The notes beneath the pieces were generated by a model. It did not search any database and was not told the origin of the DNA. It worked only from the letters and a program-made list of their open reading frames with translations. Both the position numbers and the translations under genes were made by a program. DNA of 17,025 nucleotides from Desulfobacterales bacterium (lineage in GTDB: Bacteria; Desulfobacterota; DSM-4660; Desulfatiglandales; JALVZP01), in assembly GCA_027064285.1 (NCBI GenBank), contig JAMOPX010000077.1:1-17025 (forward strand). The letters are read 5' to 3'. Each line of letters starts with the position of its first letter. Position 1 is the first letter of the stretch. Below are positions 1 through 7,235 of the stretch, one piece after another.

Positions 1-1026
1 CCAAATAATATGCATTTTGACTCTACAAGGGCTCATGTCATAGATAAAGGCGGAATACCTGTGGATTTAGCTATAGATGAGGCATATGACATAGAAAATG
101 AACATCCCTTTAAAGGAAATATGGATATAAACAAGCTGGAAGACTTTATAAAGAGGGTAGGAAGAGAAAAGATTCCTCTTATCATGATCACCCTTACTAA
201 TAACACAGGCGGTGGTCAACCTGTCTCTATGAAGAATATAAGAGAAGTAAAAGAAGTAGCTAAGAAGTATGATATTCCTCTTTTTTTTGATGCAGCACGC
301 TTTGCAGAAAATGCTTTCTTTATAAAAGAAAGAGAGCCTGAATTTAAGCACAAAAGCATAAAAGAGATAGTTTTTGAAATGATGAGCTATGCAGATGGAT
401 TTGCTATGTCATGTAAAAAAGATGGCTTGGTAAACATTGGCGGTCTTTTGGCTATGCGGGATGAAGCTCTTTTTGAAAGAGCAAAACAGCTTCTCATACT
501 TATGGAAGGTTTTCCTACATATGGTGGACTTGCTGGAAGGGATTTGGAAGCCTTAAGCATAGGCTTAAGAGAGGTGATAGATGAGATATATCTTCGCTGG
601 AGAGTAGGTCAGGTCAGATATCTTGGAGAAAGGCTAAAAGATGCGGGAATCCCTATTGTCCTTCCTATAGGAGGACACGCAGTCTATATAGACATAAAAA
701 GGTTTCTTCCACACATTCCTCAAAGCCAATTTCCAGACAATGCCTTTGCAACAACTCTTTATTTGGAAGCAGGAATAAGAAGTGCTGCACTTGGAAGCAC
801 AGCATTTGCAGAAAAAGATAAAAAGACAGGAGAAGTTAAATATCCAAAGTTAGAGCTTGTAAGATTGACTATACCAAGAAGGGTCTATACAAATAGCCAT
901 ATGGACTATGTAGCAGAAGCAGTAATAGAGCTTTATCAAAAAAAAGATCAAATAAAAGGACTAAAAATGGTATATGAGCCTGAAGTGATGAGACATTTTT
1001 CTGCAAGATTTGAGCCTATAGGATAA
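1..1026 (+). CDS. tnaA: Tryptophanase (tryptophan indole-lyase), 5'-truncated by window edge
   Basis: PLP-dependent beta-eliminating lyase that splits L-tryptophan to indole, pyruvate and ammonia (reversible in this family). The frame is open from base 1, so the true start lies upstream; about 120-130 N-terminal residues are missing. Numbering from the Met at base 10: Asp94 and Arg97 (FFDAARF) contact PLP, MSCKKDG carries the Schiff-base lysine (Lys137, second Lys), and Arg285 (VRLTIPRR) binds the substrate carboxylate. Overall wording (NIGG, YGGLAGRD, GGHAV) resembles both tryptophanase and tyrosine phenol-lyase. Three specificity positions favour tryptophanase: Asp4 (E. coli TnaA Asp137; Thr124 in tyrosine phenol-lyase), Leu261 (Arg381 in tyrosine phenol-lyase) and His329 (TnaA His463; Phe448 in tyrosine phenol-lyase). 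It ends 4 bp before trpE, so it is probably in the trp transcript, an unusual place for a catabolic enzyme. Confidence 0.9.
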   Translation, partial: PNNMHFDSTRAHVIDKGGIPVDLAIDEAYDIENEHPFKGNMDINKLEDFIKRVGREKIPLIMITLTNNTGGGQPVSMKNIREVKEVAKKYDIPLFFDAARFAENAFFIKEREPEFKHKSIKEIVFEMMSYADGFAMSCKKDGLVNIGGLLAMRDEALFERAKQLLILMEGFPTYGGLAGRDLEALSIGLREVIDEIYLRWRVGQVRYLGERLKDAGIPIVLPIGGHAVYIDIKRFLPHIPQSQFPDNAFATTLYLEAGIRSAALGSTAFAEKDKKTGEVKYPKLELVRLTIPRRVYTNSHMDYVAEAVIELYQKKDQIKGLKMVYEPEVMRHFSARFEPIG

Positions 1027-1030
1027 AAAA

Positions 1031-2518
1031 ATGGAATTTCAGCCATCTTATCATCAGTTTAAATCCATAGCTAAGAAGGGAGCTATTATCCCAGTTTATA
1101 GAGAATTTTTGGGAGATATAGAAACCCCTGTTTCTGTATATTTCAAGATAAAAGACAAAAGTTTTTCATATCTTCTTGAAAGTGCAGAACTTGGAGAAGA
1201 AGGAAGATACAGCTTTATTGGCTATAAACCTTATCTCATAGTAAAGGCATATGATAAAGAGGTGCATGTAGATTGTGAGGGAAACAAAAAGATTATTCAG
1301 CATGCTGGAAATCCTTTTGATATACTCAGATCTATTATGAAAGGATTTAAACCTGTAAGTATTCCTGAACTTGCTCCTTTTCAGGGTGGATTTGTGGGAT
1401 ATGTGAATTATGACCTTATCAGAAAATGGGAAAGACTTCCTATGCTTTCTGCTGCATCTGCGAGTCTTCCTGAATTTATATTTGTGGTGTCAAGAAGGCT
1501 TATTGTCTTTGATCATCTTACTCATACCATAAAGGTGGCAAGCTTTGCTTACATAGAGGATGAGACTGCAGCAGAAGAGATATATAAAAAAGCATGTAAA
1601 GACATAGAAGATACTATAAAAGAACTAAGAGCGCCTCTTCCAAATATATGTGATGGAACTTCTGTTTATGTATCAGAGCTAAGGTCTAATTTTAAAAAGC
1701 ATGAATTTGAACAGATAGTAAAAAAGGCAAAAGAGTATATTGTTTCAGGAGATATTATACAGGTAGTTCTTTCTCAAAGGTTTTCAGGTGAGATCAGAGG
1801 AGATGATTTTCAGCTATACAGACATCTTAGAAGCATTAATCCATCACCATATATGTTTTACCTAAACTTTGGAAAGATAAAGATGATAGGTGCATCTCCT
1901 GAGACCTTGGTAAAACTGCGGGACAAAAAGATAGAGGTAAGACCAATAGCAGGAACAAGGCCAAGAGGAAAGGACATAGAATCAGACAAGGCTCTTGAGA
2001 TGGAGCTTATATCTGATCCAAAAGAAAGAGCAGAACATATAATGCTTGTGGATCTGGGAAGAAACGATGTGGGAAAGGTATCTGTGGCTGGTACTGTTAG
2101 GGTGCCAAGACTTATGGAAATAGAGAAATACTCCCATGTGATGCATATAGTATCTGTGGTGGAAGGGATAAAAAGGGATGATGTAGATGAATTTGATGTG
2201 TTTATGGCAACATTTCCTGCAGGCACAGTTTCTGGAGCACCAAAGATCAGAGCAATGGAGATAATAGCAGAGCTGGAAGGAAGTGCAAGAGGTCCTTATG
2301 CTGGGGGTGTGGGATACTTTGGATTCAATGAGAATATGGACTTTTGCATCACCATAAGAACAATTGTTGTGATAGATGATAAAGTATTTGTGCAGGCAGG
2401 AGCTGGAATAGTTTATGATTCCATTCCAGAGATGGAGTATGAGGAGACTATAAGAAAAAGCGGGGCAATGTTTAAGGCAATAGAAAAGGCTACTGGAAAA
2501 GAAAGGATATTTTCATGA
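1031..2518 (+). CDS. trpE: Anthranilate synthase component I
   Basis: Chorismate-binding subunit of anthranilate synthase; with TrpG it converts chorismate and glutamine to anthranilate, the first committed step to tryptophan. At 495 aa it is typical. The N-terminal domain has the LLES motif (residues 48-51) and NPSPYM (270-275), both linked in this family to tryptophan feedback binding, so allosteric inhibition is expected. The catalytic C-terminal domain shows RPIAGTRPRG (about 304-313), DLGRNDVGKV (341-350) and the TFPAGTVSGAPKIRAME signature (394-410). Gly-rich YAGGVGYF follows at 423-430. The start is 4 bp after the tnaA stop; only a weak AGGAT-like ribosome site lies before it, suggesting coupling to upstream translation. 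Its stop overlaps the trpG start (ATGA). The motif set separates it from PabB/MenF only partly; the operon context decides for TrpE. Confidence 0.97.
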   Translation: MEFQPSYHQFKSIAKKGAIIPVYREFLGDIETPVSVYFKIKDKSFSYLLESAELGEEGRYSFIGYKPYLIVKAYDKEVHVDCEGNKKIIQHAGNPFDILRSIMKGFKPVSIPELAPFQGGFVGYVNYDLIRKWERLPMLSAASASLPEFIFVVSRRLIVFDHLTHTIKVASFAYIEDETAAEEIYKKACKDIEDTIKELRAPLPNICDGTSVYVSELRSNFKKHEFEQIVKKAKEYIVSGDIIQVVLSQRFSGEIRGDDFQLYRHLRSINPSPYMFYLNFGKIKMIGASPETLVKLRDKKIEVRPIAGTRPRGKDIESDKALEMELISDPKERAEHIMLVDLGRNDVGKVSVAGTVRVPRLMEIEKYSHVMHIVSVVEGIKRDDVDEFDVFMATFPAGTVSGAPKIRAMEIIAELEGSARGPYAGGVGYFGFNENMDFCITIRTIVVIDDKVFVQAGAGIVYDSIPEMEYEETIRKSGAMFKAIEKATGKERIFS

Positions 2519-3090
2519 TACTCATGATAGACAACTATGACTCTTTTACTTACAATCTTGTGCAGGCATTAGCAGCCTTAGGAAAAGAGATAGTTGTCTA
2601 TAGAAATGACCAGATAAGCATAGATGAAATAGAAAAACTTAAACCTGCCTGTATAGTTATCTCTCCTGGTCCTGGAACACCATCTAAGGCTGGAATTTCT
2701 GTAGAGCTGATCAAAAGATTCGCTTCCAAAATTCCTATCTTAGGTGTGTGTCTTGGACATCAGGCAATTGCAGAGGCATTTGGCGGAAAGATAGTAAGAG
2801 CACCCAGAATAATGCATGGAAAGACATCTCTTATTTATCATGATGGAAAAACTATCTATAAAGGTCTTCCAAATCCATTTGAAGCTGTAAGATATCACTC
2901 TTTGATTGTGGAGAAAAAGAGCCTTCCATCCTGTTTTGAGATTAGTGCTTGGACAGATATGGATGAGATAATGGGAATAAGGCACAAAGAATATCCTGTA
3001 GAGGGAGTTCAGTTTCATCCTGAATCCATAATGACAAAAAAGGGAAATGAATTGCTTAAAAACTTTGTGGAAGGTGTTGCAGGGCTATGA
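2515..3090 (+). CDS. trpG: Anthranilate synthase component II (glutamine amidotransferase)
   Basis: Class I glutamine amidotransferase that supplies ammonia to TrpE. At 191 aa it is a stand-alone amidotransferase, not fused to TrpD as in enterics. The catalytic triad is visible: Cys79 in GVCLGHQ, His168 and Glu170 in FHPES. The oxyanion-loop motif SPGPGTP (50-56) and the MHGK (100-103) and RYHSL (126-130) motifs are typical of the TrpG/PabA group. The start overlaps the trpE stop by 4 bp (ATGA) and the stop overlaps the trpD start in the same way, which suggests termination-reinitiation and matched subunit production. In some bacteria one TrpG also serves PabB; whether this one does cannot be told from here. 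Confidence 0.97.
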   Translation: MILMIDNYDSFTYNLVQALAALGKEIVVYRNDQISIDEIEKLKPACIVISPGPGTPSKAGISVELIKRFASKIPILGVCLGHQAIAEAFGGKIVRAPRIMHGKTSLIYHDGKTIYKGLPNPFEAVRYHSLIVEKKSLPSCFEISAWTDMDEIMGIRHKEYPVEGVQFHPESIMTKKGNELLKNFVEGVAGL

Positions 3091-4124
3091 TTCCTCAACT
3101 TCTGGCAAAACTTGTAGAAAAAAAAGATCTATCTGAATCAGAGATAGAAAAGGCATTTGAGTTTATCATGGATGGAAAGGCAACGCCAGCCCAGATAGCT
3201 GCCTTTATTACTGCTCTCAGGATGAAAGGGGAGACAGTGGAAGAGATATGTGGTGCAGCAAAGGCTATGATAAAAAAAGCGCATACAGTTCATATAAGAA
3301 AAGAAAAAGAAGATATCTTGCTCGATGTGTGTGGCACAGGAGGAGATGCACATAATACATTTAACATATCTACTGCATGTGCATTTGTGCTTGCAGCAGG
3401 AGGAATAAAGGTTGCAAAGCATGGAAACAGATCTGTATCCAGCAAATGCGGAAGTGCAGATGTATTAGAAGCGCTTGGAGTAAAGATAGAGCTTTCTTCT
3501 GAAGCTGTTAAAAGATGCATAGAGCAGATTGGAATTGGCTTTCTTTTTGCTCCTTTATTTCATCCTGCTATGAAATATGCCGCTCTTCCAAGAAGGGAGA
3601 TAGGTATAAGGACAATATTTAATATACTTGGGCCACTTACAAATCCTGCAAGAGTAAATGCGCAGGTGCTGGGAGTTTTTTCTCCCATGCTTACAGAAAA
3701 GCTTGCTCAAGTGCTTAAAAGACTTGGGTTAAAAAAAGCAGCAGTAGTATCTGGTATGGATGGGATGGATGAGGTAAGCATTTGTGCAAAAAGTAAGGTT
3801 TCTTATCTCCGAGATGGAATAATAGAAAGTTTTGAAATAGATCCAGAAGATTTTGGTATAAAAAGGGCTTCAATAGCAGATATAAGAGGAGGGGATGCAA
3901 AGAAAAACGCAGAAATAATCATTGGTGTGCTTTCAGGAGAAAAAGGGCCAAAAAGAGATGCTGTGCTTATGAATGCTTCTTTGGGTTTTGTGGTTGCAGA
4001 AAGAGCAAAAGATATCAAAGAAGGAATAGAGATTGCAGAAGATATAATAGACAGAGGAGATGCATTAAAAAAACTAAAAGATTTTGTAAGGTTTACAAAT
4101 GAGTATGCTTCACTCAAAGCTTAA
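3087..4124 (+). CDS. trpD: Anthranilate phosphoribosyltransferase
   Basis: Transfers the phosphoribosyl group of PRPP to anthranilate, second step of the pathway. At 345 aa it has the usual length. The N-terminal helical domain is followed by the PRPP/anthranilate-binding GTGGD loop (83-87, in DVCGTGGDAHNTF), the KHGNRSVSSKCGSAD motif (111-125), the conserved HPAMKYAALPRREIGIRT stretch (about 159-176) and LGPLTNP (181-187). The DE pair that binds magnesium is at about 228-229 (GMDEVS). The start overlaps the trpG stop by 4 bp. The 3' end overlaps the trpC start by 26 bp. No tryptophan residue is present in the protein. Confidence 0.97.
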   Translation: MIPQLLAKLVEKKDLSESEIEKAFEFIMDGKATPAQIAAFITALRMKGETVEEICGAAKAMIKKAHTVHIRKEKEDILLDVCGTGGDAHNTFNISTACAFVLAAGGIKVAKHGNRSVSSKCGSADVLEALGVKIELSSEAVKRCIEQIGIGFLFAPLFHPAMKYAALPRREIGIRTIFNILGPLTNPARVNAQVLGVFSPMLTEKLAQVLKRLGLKKAAVVSGMDGMDEVSICAKSKVSYLRDGIIESFEIDPEDFGIKRASIADIRGGDAKKNAEIIIGVLSGEKGPKRDAVLMNASLGFVVAERAKDIKEGIEIAEDIIDRGDALKKLKDFVRFTNEYASLKA

Positions 4125-4878
4125 AGAGATATTAAAACAAAAAGAAGAAGAGATAAAAGAACTAAAAAGAAAAAAAAGCAAATTTAAATACTATGATGTC
4201 CCCAGAAAAAGCTTTTTAGAAGCTATTTCATCCGTAGGGGTAAGTCTTATTGCAGAAATAAAGTTTGCTTCGCCAAGTGCTGGGATAATAAGAGAAGATT
4301 TATCCCCTTTAGAAGTAGCAAAGATATATGAACAGCAGGGAGCATCTGCCATATCTCTTCTTACAGATAGAACATTTTTTAAAGGAGATATAAACTGGCT
4401 TCCTGAAATAAAAAAGACTGTTTCTATCCCTGTGCTAAGAAAAGATTTTATTTTGGATCCTATCCAATTGGAAGAATCCAAGGCATTTGGAGCTGATGCT
4501 GTTCTCATTATTGTGAGAGCTGTTTCTAACAGCAGATTAAATGAACTTATAAAAGTGGCTGAGGAGCTAAGATTGGATTGCCTTGTAGAGGTTCACAGCA
4601 AAGATGAAATAGATAAGGCAAGAGATGCAGGAGCAAAGATCATTGGTATAAACAATAGAGACTTGCGCACATTTAATGTTGATATAAATCTTACTTTTAC
4701 GCTTGCTCCGCACATCCCACAGGATTGCCTTAAGGTAAGTGAAAGTGGAATCAGCAAAGCAGAGCATATAAAGAGCTTAAAAAAGGCAGGGATTGATGCT
4801 GTCTTAATTGGGACAGCTATTATGAAAAGCTCTGATATAAGAAGCAAAGTAAGAGAGTTTGTAGAAGCAGGTAAATAA
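4099..4878 (+). CDS. trpC: Indole-3-glycerol-phosphate synthase
   Basis: Closes the indole ring by decarboxylating CdRP to indole-3-glycerol phosphate. A (beta/alpha)8-barrel protein of 259 aa, separate from TrpF (no fusion). Catalytic residues are visible: Lys55 in EIKFASPS, Lys115 in LRKDFILD and Glu164 in LVEVH; NNRDL (185-189) and SESGI (214-218) complete the active-site and phosphate loops. The start at 4099 lies inside trpD and is preceded by AAGG about 7 bases upstream, which supports it; a second in-frame ATG two codons later (4105) is possible. The N-terminal 30 residues are a charged Lys/Glu-rich helix, as is usual for the capping extension in this family. Confidence 0.97.
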   Translation: MSMLHSKLKEILKQKEEEIKELKRKKSKFKYYDVPRKSFLEAISSVGVSLIAEIKFASPSAGIIREDLSPLEVAKIYEQQGASAISLLTDRTFFKGDINWLPEIKKTVSIPVLRKDFILDPIQLEESKAFGADAVLIIVRAVSNSRLNELIKVAEELRLDCLVEVHSKDEIDKARDAGAKIIGINNRDLRTFNVDINLTFTLAPHIPQDCLKVSESGISKAEHIKSLKKAGIDAVLIGTAIMKSSDIRSKVREFVEAGK

Positions 4879-4880
4879 TT

Positions 4881-5504
4881 ATGCTTAGATTCAAGATATG
4901 TGGTATTGTTTCCTTAGAGGATGCTCTTTTAGCCATAGATGCAGGTGCTTATGCCATAGGTTTTATTTTTGTAAAAAAAAGTCCAAGATATATACATCCT
5001 GAAAGCGCAAAAAAAATCATCTGCTCTATTCCGCCTTTTGTGCAAACTGTTGGTGTATTTTTGGATGAAGATCCAACTACTGTAAAAGAGATATGCGATT
5101 TCTGCGGGCTTGATATGATCCAGTTTCATGGGAATGAAAGCCCTGAGATCTGCAGATCATTTATGCCAAAAAGCATAAAAGCTATAAGGGTTAAGGATAA
5201 ACAGAGCATAGAAAAGATAGCTTTTTATAAAGGATGCGTAAGAGCAATTCTTTTGGATACTTATAAAAAAGAAAAGGCTGGTGGAACAGGAGAAAGCTTT
5301 GATTGGGCTCTTGCTGTTGAAGCAAAAAAATTTGGCCTTCCTATCATCCTTTCTGGAGGAATAGGCCCAGATAATATAAGAGATGCAGTCTCTATTGTTA
5401 AACCTTTTGCTGTAGATGTAAATAGCAAGGTTGAAATAAGACCAGGGAAGAAATCTGCTGAGCTTATAAAAAGACTTAGAGATGCTTTAAATAGCCTTTA
5501 TTAG
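4881..5504 (+). CDS. trpF: Phosphoribosylanthranilate isomerase
   Basis: Amadori isomerase converting phosphoribosylanthranilate to CdRP, the step before TrpC. A 207-aa (beta/alpha)8 barrel, normal length. General base Cys7 (KICGI) and general acid Asp126 (ILLDT) are present, as are GGTGESFDW (134-142) and the phosphate loop LSGGI (157-161). The second phosphate motif, usually DVSSGVE or DVNSGVE, reads DVNSKVE (179-185), so a conserved Gly is Lys; the enzyme still looks intact. It starts 2 bp after trpC. It is the last gene of the cluster: trpB and trpA do not follow, and its 3' end overlaps the 3' end of the opposite-strand fabD by 18 bp. Confidence 0.95.
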   Translation: MLRFKICGIVSLEDALLAIDAGAYAIGFIFVKKSPRYIHPESAKKIICSIPPFVQTVGVFLDEDPTTVKEICDFCGLDMIQFHGNESPEICRSFMPKSIKAIRVKDKQSIEKIAFYKGCVRAILLDTYKKEKAGGTGESFDWALAVEAKKFGLPIILSGGIGPDNIRDAVSIVKPFAVDVNSKVEIRPGKKSAELIKRLRDALNSLY

Positions 5505-6425
5505 CTTTTCCACACCTTCTGGATCTTCTACATTGAATATCTTAACTGAACTTCTCGAAGGAACAATTTTTTTCATCAATCCCACAAGTACTCTTTTTGG
5601 GCCAACCTCTACAAAGGTGTCCACTCCCTGATCTAACATGTTTATTACGCTTTCATACCATCTTACAGGACTTATTAGCTGATTTGCCATTATATCTTTT
5701 ATCAACTCAGGATCATTTTCTTCCTTTGCTGTTGCATTAAAAATTATCTTAGAGGAAGGTCTTGAAAATGGTATATCCTCCATAAATTGCCTGAAATCAG
5801 AGACCGCATCCTTTATGAGCTCAGAATGCCATGCCCCACTTACTTTAAGAGGAATAGCTTTAGCCTTATTTTCTTTTGCTATATTTATTGCCTTTTTTAA
5901 AGGCTCATGCTCTCCTGTTATGACTATCTGTTCTCTGCTGTTGTGATTTGCAACAGACAACACCCCATGATCTTTTGCCTTATCCACAATTTCTTGCACC
6001 TTCTCTATGTCTAATCCTATTATGGCAGCCATTGCTCCTGGCTTCTTTGTAGATTCCCTGTGCATAAGTGCTCCCCGTACTTTTACCAGCCTTACAGCAT
6101 CTAAGGAATCCAGTACCCCTGCGGAAACAAGAGCTGAATATTCTCCCAAGCTATGTCCAGCTGATATGTATGGCTGAATCCCAGCGTTATTTAAGACCTT
6201 AAGACAGGCAAGACTGACAGCTGTGATTGCAGGCTGCAGGTTTTCTGTAAGAGTTAGCACTTCCATAGGTCCTTCAAAACAAAGTTGAGAAATAGACATC
6301 TTACATATCTCATCTGTCTGCTCAAATATCTCTTTTGTTTCAGGATATGCTTCCAATATTTTTTTCCCCATTCCTATATACTGAGAGCCTTGCCCAGGGA
6401 AAAGAAAAGCTATTTTCTTAACCAT
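5487..6425 (-). CDS. fabD: Malonyl-CoA:ACP transacylase
   Basis: Loads malonyl groups from CoA onto acyl carrier protein for fatty acid synthesis; cytoplasmic. At 312 aa it is the usual FabD length. Motifs seen: FPGQGSQYIGMG (9-20), the nucleophile Ser92 in GHSLGEYSALV, Arg117 in VKVRGALM (carboxylate binding), catalytic His200 in SGAWHSEL, and a C-terminal GPKRVLVGLMKK. The start is supported by a GAGGGA ribosome site. It is the last gene of a minus-strand operon and is not next to plsX, fabH, fabG or acpP in this window, so it is detached from the usual fab cluster. Its last six codons overlap the end of trpF, with no room for a dedicated terminator. Confidence 0.96.
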   Translation of the reverse strand: MVKKIAFLFPGQGSQYIGMGKKILEAYPETKEIFEQTDEICKMSISQLCFEGPMEVLTLTENLQPAITAVSLACLKVLNNAGIQPYISAGHSLGEYSALVSAGVLDSLDAVRLVKVRGALMHRESTKKPGAMAAIIGLDIEKVQEIVDKAKDHGVLSVANHNSREQIVITGEHEPLKKAINIAKENKAKAIPLKVSGAWHSELIKDAVSDFRQFMEDIPFSRPSSKIIFNATAKEENDPELIKDIMANQLISPVRWYESVINMLDQGVDTFVEVGPKRVLVGLMKKIVPSRSSVKIFNVEDPEGVEKLIKAI

Positions 6426-6439
6426 AAGTCCCTCTGATT

Positions 6440-6988
6440 TTAAAACCTTTTTGGTTCACCTAATTTCTTTCTTAAGAGTTGATCCAGAACTATCTCATAT
6501 TCTCTTGAGCCAGGAACAATGTTTTTATTGTGTGAAAGCTGTTCTATGATCTCCTTTTCAATCTTTTCAAACTCTGTATAGCTTTTGTTTATAACACTAT
6601 TTATAGTTTCATATATCTCTTCATCTGTACCGTATATTTCTTCTATATCTGGATGTTCAATAAGGATCTCAAGCACATATTGGGTCATATATAAAGAGAT
6701 TGGATCTGGTTTGGACACCAGATCCCTGATAGGAGAAACAAAATACTGAAATTCAAAATCAGAACTCCTAAGCGCCTTTTTCAGACCTTCTGTAAATGCC
6801 TTAGAAATAGCATTTGGGTTTTTGGTTTCTAAGATTTTATTGGTTATTAAAGCTTGGGTTAATTTATTGCTTATTTCATCCATCTTAAATCTGAAGAATC
6901 TTTCCCTTTGAAACCATAACTGCCTTTCTAATCTATCTAAGTGCTTTATTATCCTGTTTTGAACCCTATTACCGTCTAATGGTTGCAT
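6440..6988 (-). CDS. Uncharacterised helical protein (182 aa)
   Basis: I do not recognise a family. The protein has no signal peptide, membrane segment or cysteine pair. It is rich in charged residues and predicted by eye to be mostly helical: an N-terminal Arg/aromatic-rich segment (about 8-36, with RQLWFQRERFFRF), a central region, then an acidic stretch (about 113-125, HPDIEEIYGTDEEI) and a C-terminal basic tail (LLRKKLGEPKRF). It lies between fmdB (9 bp upstream) and fabD (14 bp downstream). A GTGAGGAT ribosome site overlapping the fmdB stop supports the start, so it is very likely a real, cotranscribed gene. The basic ends suggest possible RNA, DNA or protein binding, but that is a guess. 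Confidence 0.8.
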   Translation of the reverse strand: MQPLDGNRVQNRIIKHLDRLERQLWFQRERFFRFKMDEISNKLTQALITNKILETKNPNAISKAFTEGLKKALRSSDFEFQYFVSPIRDLVSKPDPISLYMTQYVLEILIEHPDIEEIYGTDEEIYETINSVINKSYTEFEKIEKEIIEQLSHNKNIVPGSREYEIVLDQLLRKKLGEPKRF

Positions 6989-6997
6989 TTTTTATCC

Positions 6998-7231
6998 TCA
7001 CTCTTTTTTATCTGATTTTGCTCCATCATCCTTTTTGTTTTTATGCTGTGCTTTTGAGCCATAGTCAGTTACATACCATCCAGTTCCTTTTAGATGAAAT
7101 GTGCACTGAGAAATAAGTTTCTTCATTTTGCCATGACATTTTTCACATTCTTCAATTGGAGGATCAGAAAACTTCTGCATTACTTCTATCCTGTGACCAC
7201 AATTAGTGCATTCATATTCATATATAGGCAT
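6998..7231 (-). CDS. FmdB-family zinc-ribbon protein
   Basis: A 77-aa protein of the FmdB/regulatory zinc-ribbon family. It begins MPIYEYECTNCG, with two CxxC knuckles (Cys8/Cys11 and Cys29/Cys32) that should bind one zinc. It continues with the characteristic FHLKGTGWYVTDYG segment (45-58) and ends in a Lys/Asp-rich tail. The family was named for a regulator of amidase/formamidase genes, but its function in most bacteria is unknown; a transcription or translation role is possible. The start is fixed by a strong Shine-Dalgarno (7237-7245) embedded in the end of the upstream gene, 4 bp away. It is second in a minus-strand operon ending with fabD. Confidence 0.9.
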   Translation of the reverse strand: MPIYEYECTNCGHRIEVMQKFSDPPIEECEKCHGKMKKLISQCTFHLKGTGWYVTDYGSKAQHKNKKDDGAKSDKKE

Positions 7232-7235
7232 CCTC

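Noticed and set aside
10..1026. Annotation as tyrosine phenol-lyase
   Set aside because: The specificity Thr, Arg and Phe of that enzyme are replaced by Asp4, Leu261 and His329, two of which are tryptophanase hallmarks.
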